Shown: in pieces, positions 9,428 to 14,574 of the stretch
Position numbering within the stretch: the first letter of the stretch is position 1
Layout of the letters: every line of letters begins with the position of its first letter
Source: Paraglomus occultum
Taxonomy: Eukaryota; Glomeromycota; Glomeromycetes; Paraglomerales; Paraglomeraceae
Direction: 5' to 3'
NCBI GenBank assembly: GCA_910592205.1
Contig: CAJVPJ010000919.1
Location: 1 to 14,574 of the forward strand
DNA: 14,574 bases
Program-made: the position numbers and the translations under genes
Notes under the pieces: generated by a model
What the model saw: only the letters and a program-made list of their open reading frames with translations
What the model was told of the DNA's origin: nothing
The model's database searches: none

Positions 9428-10216
9428 CTATATTACCCTGAGATCCGCTATAACCTTCGATTCGCTAACACCGTCCTTTGTTATTCGGCCGTATATCAAG
9501 TCTGACATTTCCTCGTTTAACCTACGAAAACAAAAAATTTGTATTCGAATTCACAAAAGACAACTACAGACAGACTGACCACAACGTGCAGGGGAGATAA
9601 GGGAGGAGTAGAATATGTACGCCTCAAATGTCTTTAGCCATTCTCCGCATTCTTGCTCCATTCGATTGATATCGGCCGTTAATATGGTGTCTGCGTTAGA
9701 TAATGTCTCAATCGCTTGGTCTAGCGTGAGGCGACGATGTTTCTCGTCATCATCGTCAAAGGCATCCAGTGCTTCTGAATCCACCTGATTGAATAAATCA
9801 TTGAGATATAGAATATAATTTTACGTCAGTTTTATCGTAAATATGAGACACTGACTTCCTCTGCGGACGAAGATTCGTGATCGTCAATATCCATTTGTTC
9901 CCCTTCGCCTCCATTATTAGATCTAGGATAGCTTGTTTTCTCACACTCTTCTTCTATATTCTTTTTAACAAGGCTGCGTATCTCTCTGCGAGACGCCTGG
10001 AATTCTTTATAAAGTTGTTTAATTTGAGGGTTATCTCTGTTGAAATGAAAAGAAAAGTGGTGTCATATATATTATTATATTCACGGCATAGTAGCGTGCA
10101 ACTTACCTGTGAGCTGCTGGAAATGAGTTTGTAAACTGGAGTAATGTTAAGCTATCTTGGAGCTCGTTATCAAGAAAGAAAGAAGTTAAGAGGGAACTCT
10201 CTTTATGTGGAGGCAT
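9428..10216 (-). CDS. nkp2: CNL2/NKP2-family inner kinetochore protein (182 aa, four exons)
   Basis: ATG at 10216; exons 10107-10216, 9856-10036, 9621-9784 and 9428-9521 total 549 nt. Introns (70, 71 and 99 nt) all have GT-AG ends, and the first donor is GTAAGT. The N-terminus (residues 5-60) carries a pattern typical of the CNL2/NKP2 family as I remember it: ESSLLTSFFL, LTLLQFTNSFP, then R-NPQIKQLYKEFQASRREI. The middle (about 80-115) is acidic and low-complexity; the C-terminal half is a coiled coil (TLDQAIETLSNADTIL, RMEQECGEWLKTFE). The last exon adds LNEEMSDLIYGR, matching the family's C-terminal helix. That supports intron 3 over reading on to a Cys-rich tail and stop at 9551. Family members sit in the constitutive centromere network (Sim4/COMA-type complex) with CENP-like partners. 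Length fits the family. The family assignment is from motif memory, not a search. Confidence 0.75.
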
Positions 10217-10278
10217 AATTAAGTGAAAAGTACTACACTACAAAGGTCCAATATAATTAACACGGCTGTTCAAGGCTG

Positions 10279-10283
10279 ATTGG
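10279..10283 (-). promoter_or_regulatory. CCAAT box upstream of the kinetochore gene
   Basis: ATTGG on plus (CCAAT on minus, in TGACCAATCA context) lies 62 nt upstream of the ATG at 10216. Position and orientation fit a CCAAT-binding (HAP) site in a fungal promoter. Confidence 0.35.
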
Positions 10284-10974
10284 TCAGTTAACAATGGACT
10301 CGATGTTGGTCTATTTTTTTGGACGCGACTCAAGTAAAATATAAATTCGTGTTTAGTGCTTTGGCAGCATTGTAGCTCTGCAATGATAAAGCCGTCGGTA
10401 GTCGGGAAATGTCATCTTGACTATTGTTATATGCTCATGGATGGATGGTGTCTTGTTCTATGGGGAAGCTTTTAATCTAGAGTTCTTTAAAGTCCACATA
10501 GAATAACTCTGTTGGTTATACTAATGCTCAAATTTTATTACCATGAAGTCTCGGTATTCAAAATAACGTATTTTTATCAGCCTACGTATTTAAACAAGTC
10601 TCCATGAAGCACATTTACAACAACGTTAGAATGTCATTGCGTAAATTACTTGATCTCCAACGCATCTGTAGCTAACATCGACATATTAATGAGTTTTTAC
10701 ATGCTAATGCGTAATTTATCAGGTGGTTTACATCACGTATTAGAGAAAATAATTATTGCATCATTTCCCCCACGCACAGAGTCTCACTTATAAACTCACG
10801 GAATTGACAAAAAAGTACTGTTCAACCGAATTGGTACACAGTTACATAGTGCGAGCGTTTAATGAATGGGCTAATTACATGTCAGAAAACCGCACTAAAA
10901 GAAAACATGTTCCCTGAAATAATAAGTTTTTTTTTGAATAAAATAAACGCCAAAAAAGCTCGATAATTGTGACA
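10284..10974. other. Intergenic, nothing recognisable
   Basis: About 690 AT-rich bases between the kinetochore gene promoter and the Tc1-like element. No sustained open frame, RNA-like fold or repeat was found by eye. Confidence 0.5.
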
Positions 10975-10976
10975 TA

Positions 10977-11170
10977 CACTCTGGACAAAAGTATCCGATG
11001 GAAGTTTTTTCGATTTTATGCAAAATCCAGTATAATAATTACACAAACTTTTTATATAAATTTGTAGTTTGCTTTTTGCGAATCTGCATGTGAAGTTTGA
11101 AGTGTTTAGCTTTTTTGAACGACGAATTATCAAACAAAAGGCAATTGTGATTAAAATCAATTTCGCCGAT
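10977..11170 (+). repeat. Left terminal inverted repeat of the Tc1-like element
   Basis: Matches the complement of 11898-12092 over its whole length with scattered substitutions and small indels. The inner boundary is TTTCGCCGAT. The divergence between arms suggests the insertion is not very recent. Confidence 0.88.
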
Positions 11171-11185
11171 TCCAAGTTTATGCAA

Positions 11186-11464
11186 TCATCTACGAATGCA
11201 AACGTCTTTGCCAGTTCTTTGATTGTTACCTCTACGAATAATTTTTTTTAATATTTTTTTATCTTTAATATTTATGCTTTTAGATCTACCACTCCTTCGA
11301 GCACTTTTTAAATTATCAGAGTTTATGTAGCGAACAATGGTATCCCGTACAGTGGATGGCGGAATTTTAAACGTCTTAGATATCTTTGAAATGCTACTTC
11401 CACCTGTTTTAAGACCTAAGATTTTTCCTCGATCAGCTTCTGTCAATTCGGAATCTTTTGGCAT
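11186..11464 (-). pseudogene. Tc1 transposase, DNA-binding domain only (92 aa)
   Basis: ATG at 11464 starts MPKDSELTEADRGKILGL, followed by a helix-turn-helix (about residues 8-48: SSISKISKTFKIPPSTVRDT). An RSGR hinge and basic second helix region follow (58-80). This is the classic paired-like DNA-binding head of Tc1 transposases, which recognises the terminal repeats. The frame ends at residue 92 after GNNQRT, close to the inner edge of the left repeat, so the DDE catalytic domain is entirely missing. If expressed, such a head could still bind the repeats and act as a competitor of a full transposase; that is inference. A start further upstream (11548) is open but reads non-family sequence. 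Confidence 0.85.
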
Positions 11465-11624
11465 TGTAAACGATAATAAAGTGCTCGGAAATAAAATTTG
11501 GAAACAACGCGATAAAAACAAAACAAAACAACACGAAAATCTTTGCACACAAATTTTCCCCCTTTGATACTCTTTTCAACTCTTTTCACTGAAAACCGGT
11601 TTTTGGATTATCATAAGTATATTT

Positions 11625-11762
11625 TTATTTTTCTTCTTCGTTTTTTAACAATTCTACCAACTTCTTTTTCTTGTCGGCTCCTGTTTCTTTTTCATCATAC
11701 TTTTCAGCTTTAAATTCTGCTGCATCCATTTCTGCTTTAATCAAAGCTTTTTTTTTATTTAA
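11625..11762 (-). other. Coding-like cargo in the Tc1 element (34-44 residues)
   Basis: An open minus-strand frame from about 11762 to TAA at 11625-11627 has an internal ATG at 11729. It encodes a highly charged helical peptide (MDAAEFKAEKYDEKET, then KKKKLVELLKNEEEK). It does not resemble Tc1 transposase and lies upstream of the transposase head, on the same strand. It could be a captured fragment of a host gene, perhaps its last exon, or chance. A poly-A run on the coding strand lies at its 5' edge. Confidence 0.35.
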
Positions 11763-11897
11763 TTATTTACATACAAAAAAGAAGCGGCAAGAAAAAGTTG
11801 AGCAAAACATATGTTTGTATTTGGTTATAATAATAAAACAAATTTTATTTATTTAGATTTGTTTAAATTCTTTTATATAAATTTTCGTGAGCCAAAG

Positions 11898-12092
11898 ATC
11901 GGCGAAATTAATTTTAATCGCAATTGTCTTTTGTTTAATAATTCGTCGTTCAAGAAAGCTAAATACTTCAAACTTCACATACAGATTTGCAAAAAGCAAA
12001 GCTACAAAATGATATAAAAAGTTTGTGTAATTATTATACTGGATTTTGCATAAAATCAAAAAACTTCCATCGGATACTTTTGTCCAGGGAGT
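11898..12092 (-). repeat. Right terminal inverted repeat of the Tc1-like element
   Basis: Reverse-complement partner of 10977-11170. The inner boundary is ATCGGCGAAA at 11898-11907 and the outer tip ends at 12092, just before TA. Confidence 0.88.
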
Positions 12093-12322
12093 GTACGTTT
12101 GTTTAAATACGATTTATTAGAATATAAAGAATCATTCTAATGCAAGGATTTGGAGATCTAATTGAGGGCCTCGGCTGAAGATATCGTTCTGCTATCGTCT
12201 AAGCTATTCTTTTATAACTATTCTAGTCGTACAATGTCAAGAAATTTAGCCGGATGAGGAAATAATTCGTATTACGCAATGTCAAGAAACAATGCGGGTG
12301 GGAGCAGATCTCTCGCGATTCC

Positions 12323-12349
12323 ATTGGTCAAATTTGTATGACAGCCAAT
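12323..12349 (+). promoter_or_regulatory. Paired CCAAT boxes, possible promoter remnant
   Basis: ATTGG at 12323-12327 and CCAAT at 12345-12349 form an inverted pair in a locally GC-richer stretch. A 13-bp direct repeat (CAATGTCAAGAAA at 12232-12244 and 12277-12289) lies just upstream. The pair precedes the open frame 12352-12657. It may be a promoter for a gene now broken; weak evidence. Confidence 0.25.
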
Positions 12350-12351
12350 AA

Positions 12352-12657
12352 AACTGTAAATGCGGGATCACGTCCTGCTCCGCTTTAGCCTTCCCCAATA
12401 TTAAGCAATGTTGTGACACTCATTTTTTGACATTTCTTGACATATTAATATGTCTTGTCTTTGGCGTTTACTGCACTCGTAACACTTCAGAACGCCGCAG
12501 CCTTCGCAGATCACAGGCGGAGATTACGTCCTATTATCCATCGGATCGGACAAATGACGAAAATGATATAGATGAATCTTACAGTTTTCTAGCCAGGTTT
12601 ATTCAAAAAAGAAAAAGTTTATTGCGCCTACATCAACTTTCACCCCATGTATAGTTT
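12352..12657 (+). other. Orphan open frame, possible exon remnant
   Basis: The frame is open for about 101 codons to TAG at 12655-12657 but has no ATG near its start. The second half reads like real protein (RRSLRRSQAEITSYYPSD, then DENDIDESYSFLARF and a basic tail). A possible acceptor (ACACTTCAG, about 12482-12490) suggests that it is the last exon of a gene, but I found no convincing upstream exon. No family recognised. It may belong with the degraded sequence to its right. Confidence 0.25.
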
Positions 12658-12706
12658 TAGATTTAATTGACAGCGAGGTGAAACGCTACAACAGTACAAA
12701 AAACTT

Positions 12707-13095
12707 ATGTTCAATACGTCAACTTGGGGAATGTGGGAGATAGACGGGGATGACGATGCAGTTAAAAATAAAGACACGCACCATTTCCCTCGGACTATGT
12801 CATTCTAAACAACGTAAGAGCCATAATCCGATTGACAACAATGCTGACTTTGCTCTAAGTCATTTATTGCAGTGAACGTTCAGCAAAGGTTAATGGATGT
12901 AATGTTCAAGTACCTTGCTTAGGCGCTGATTGTATACGATCAATTGCACAAAAACATTATGCAGGTTATCGTGCACATTATATCTGTACAAATGCTTTCA
13001 GCAACAGGGTGAACATTTACGTGAAAAAGTTGGCAGAAATAAAGAATTCGTATCTTGTGGAAAACGCGGAGAACACAGTAATAGTAATGATATAA
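12707..13095 (+). pseudogene. Possible Mrr-like restriction-endonuclease-fold relic
   Basis: Two open pieces in different frames. 12707-12808 reads MFNTSTWGMWEIDGDDDAV, recalling the GDxGxD-type acidic motif of Mrr-like nucleases. 12859-13095 (78 codons, no ATG) reads VIYCSERSAKVNG, where families have a Q-x-K motif, followed by IRSIAQKHYAGYRAHYICTN and FSNRV...LAEIKNSYLVE. The latter resembles the helix-strand end of the Mrr fold. Stops and a frame change separate the pieces and the QCK motif appears mutated. The coding character of the second piece is fairly clear; the family is a tentative suggestion. Confidence 0.35.
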
Positions 13096-13340
13096 GTGTG
13101 ATATAGGAAGATGGATAGCATCTGTATCAGAGTCAAATGATCGACATTATTATTATAATTATTAAAACCAGTACTTGCAGTGCTTAATAAGGATAACTAA
13201 ACAGATAAATCGGAAGCAATTGGTCAAGCAAATTGCTGGTTGGAACTGCTTTAAAATTGGGGAAAGTAAAAGTCAGCTTGACTTATACAGTAGCCCCAGA
13301 AATGCCATCTTAATCTATTATAGGAAAGGCATAAGGAAAA

Positions 13341-13523
13341 ATGATTGCATCATCATATTCTAAAATTCAAGAAAATCAAAAACAATTAGAAGAGCCAAAC
13401 TCCTATAAAGTATATTGTGATGCACTTCCTGATTATTTTTGTGCTGAGTTACAAGAAAAAAAGTTAGCTGCTGTTAACAAATAAAAAAGAGAAGGTAATG
13501 CAATCTCCCATCTATTATATGCG
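13341..13523 (+). pseudogene. Nuclease-kinase (Crinkler-type) pseudogene, N-terminal part
   Basis: ATG at 13341 opens a frame reading MIASSYSKIQENQKQLEE, then YCDALPDYFCAEL. A TAA interrupts at 13482-13484, and the same frame goes on (KREGNAISHLLYA) until TGA at 13524. Related fungal proteins, as I recall them, have an N-terminal helical region of this kind before a nuclease-fold domain. The coding sense ends abruptly near 13520, where sequence of the opposite strand takes over. The gene is dead. Effector or toxin-like roles are known for some relatives; nothing functional is preserved here. Confidence 0.45.
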
Positions 13524-13898
13524 TGATGCAAAGCTTTGAACAAAGTGGTGAGTTGTGTTATCCTCTGCCCATTGAGTATGAAATCACTTAATGGTTCGAC
13601 TACTGGTTTATTATTATCAAGAAACACTGCACCAAGGATGCAGATCCAAGGTCCTGTGATAGCCATTATAATAGACGGACAACAAGAACTCTTGCGGATT
13701 TTGTAACCTGTATTAGTATGTGGAAAGTTCAAATAAGAATAAACGTGATAAAACAATGTCAAAGTAAAAAATGTTCAGTCAAAAAGGATGCACCTGCTCC
13801 TGTGCCCAGTACTTCATGTAAGAGCAAGCACCTTGAATTGAAGGATCAGCAGCTCCCGTTCCTATCTCATTCTTGATCTCCCACATGATTGAAGCAGC
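13520..13898 (-). pseudogene. Nuclease-kinase (Crinkler-type) pseudogene, inverted middle part
   Basis: Reading leftwards, 13779-13898 carries MWEIKNEIGTG and ADPSIQGACSYMKYW, an E-x-K signature of the PD-(D/E)xK nuclease fold. A likely intron relic follows, ending in TACTAATACAG (about 13712-13722). Then come AITGPWICILGAVFLD, PVVEPLSDFI and LFKALHHA (down to about 13520). In families known to me these motifs follow one another in exactly this order and precede a kinase-like domain. Frames do not join perfectly across the intron relic and an in-frame stop lies just upstream (13899-13901). The coding strand is opposite to both flanking parts of the same gene. Confidence 0.6.
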
Positions 13899-13957
13899 TC
13901 AGTATCACAGAGACAAATAAAGTTGTTGTTCTTGTTATTTGATCAGTATCAATGTCT

Positions 13958-14233
13958 TTGGATGTATATAAGACTTTGTCTTGCTTTTACAAGGACCTAA
14001 TGAATTGGAGATCCAGAAAGCACAAAGAATGTTCCCTTACCACTGACAATACATCTGTGATGGGAAGACTGTCAATTTCTCTAAGTAGAAGTTGATTGAG
14101 GGATGGAAGATTGATCTGGAAAGCAGAAACTGATGAAGGCCAAATAGTTATCATTAAGTTTACAGATCAGTACAATGCTGAAGCCCACCAATTGTTGGCT
14201 AATCAGGGATTTCTCCTCAGCTTACTATGTTAG
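13958..14233 (+). pseudogene. Nuclease-kinase (Crinkler-type) pseudogene, kinase-like N-lobe
   Basis: The plus strand resumes with LDVYKTLSCFYKDL (13958-13998). A second frame (13999-14085) reads KAQRMFPYH with stops at 14044-14046 and 14083-14085. A third frame (14105-14230) reads RLIWKAETDEG, IVIIKF and NAEAHQLLANQGF, then TAG at 14231-14233. IVIIKF fits the beta-3 lysine strand of a protein kinase fold and EAH the alpha-C helix glutamate. The rest of the kinase (catalytic loop, DFG) is absent. Two frame changes and two stops show decay. Confidence 0.6.
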
Positions 14234-14574
14234 TGTGTCGAGGCAATAGTCACGGGAGAGCAGATAATTACTGTCTCGGTTTGGGATCTAGCTGCGCCGT
14301 CGTAGGAGTGTGGCTCACCTCAGCGGTAGCTAAATCGTAACAAACAGTTAGTGACCTTTAAACTAGGCTTTCAGTGTTGACGTATCCTTGTACGAGTGAC
14401 ACGCACTAATCCTAGATAATTAATTACTCTCGAGAACAAAAACTACTCTCTACCGATGGATTAGTTCGGTAGTCTGTAGGTTGGGGTCTTGATTAGAAAA
14501 ATAATGCGCGCTGCGAAATAATAATTAATTATCCTAATGCCACTCGATCGATTGCGAGACAAGTATTACAACCG
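14234..14574. other. Right-edge region, no supported gene
   Basis: No continuation of the kinase-like domain is visible. A 7-bp perfect hairpin (CTACCGA 14450-14456, TCGGTAG 14466-14472) and AATTAATTA-type repeats near 14418 and 14522 are the only structures. A stretch near 14305-14330 resembles a tRNA D-arm but has no partner B box. Confidence 0.4.

Larger units (their letters stand above)
10975..12094. mobile_element. Non-autonomous Tc1-like element, about 1.1 kb, TA target site
   Basis: The element runs from 10977 to 12092 and is flanked by TA at 10975-10976 and 12093-12094. It has inverted repeats of about 195 bp whose tips read CACTCTGGACAAAAG (left) and CACTCCCTGGACAAAAG (right, complement). 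Inside, on the minus strand, are a coding-like insert (11625-11762) and the N-terminal part of a Tc1 transposase (11186-11464). Full Tc1 elements are about 1.6 kb with a transposase of about 340 residues; this one has no room for the DDE catalytic domain. It could move only with help from another element. The left tip lacks two bases present in the right. Confidence 0.88.

Noticed and set aside
9551-9620. C-terminal tail ending in Cys-rich residues for the kinetochore protein
   Set aside because: This stretch is better read as intron 3 (GTACAT...CGTAG); the exon beyond gives the family-like LNEEMSDL helix.
10977-11195. Inner direct repeats (IR/DR layout as in Sleeping Beauty-type elements)
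   Set aside because: Only a loose similarity (CCGAT..AAGTTT..ATGCAA) near the inner left edge and no counterpart in the right arm.
13175-13363. Plus-strand 62-codon ORF
   Set aside because: Unrecognisable basic translation overlapping the start of the pseudogene in another frame; no supporting signal.
14305-14330. tRNA-like A box / D-arm (TGGCTCACCTCAGCGGTAGC), perhaps a SINE head
   Set aside because: No B box, acceptor stem or anticodon arm can be paired downstream, and a 3-base insertion disrupts the A box.

Overview
The window looks like nuclear DNA of a filamentous fungus. It is AT-rich, its genes are broken by short GT-AG introns (70-130 nt, some with TACTAATAC-like branch sites), and it holds a GH18 chitinase, a fungal-type inner-kinetochore protein and Tc1/mariner elements. 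Expanded RING/TPR-type and nuclease-kinase effector-like gene families point loosely to an early-diverging fungus, perhaps Mucoromycota or Glomeromycotina. That placement is inference.

Layout: 1-214 is the tail of a Tc1-like transposon (transposase C-terminus plus terminal repeat). 576-986 (-) is an unknown small ORF. 1360-2052 (-) encodes a degenerate RING-like domain plus a TPR-like region. 2068-3539 (-) is a spliced gene of unknown family with an in-frame stop and at least one frameshift. 3540-6321 is a long intergenic stretch. 6322-9020 (+) is a six-exon gene for a secreted/membrane chitinase: signal peptide, Pro/Thr-rich stalk, GH18 domain, transmembrane helix and cytosolic SH3 domain. 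A foldback (MITE-like) element sits in its third intron. 9428-10216 (-) is a four-exon gene that I read as CNL2/NKP2, convergent with the chitinase. 10975-12094 is a complete-ended but catalytically dead Tc1-like element with 195-bp inverted repeats, keeping only the DNA-binding part of its transposase and carrying an unrelated coding-like insert. From about 12350 to the right edge only broken coding remnants are visible: an orphan frame, a possible Mrr-like nuclease relic, and a nuclease-kinase (Crinkler-type) pseudogene whose middle part is inverted within the gene.

The two well-supported intact genes (chitinase and kinetochore protein) are unrelated housekeeping/cell-wall genes. Both flanks are dominated by transposon debris and decaying family genes, as in fast-evolving, repeat-rich fungal genome compartments. 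The most interesting items are the chitinase-TM-SH3 architecture with its intronic foldback element, the intragenic inversion in the nuclease-kinase pseudogene, and the Tc1 derivative with cargo. No RNA gene, CRISPR array or bacterial-type operon was found.
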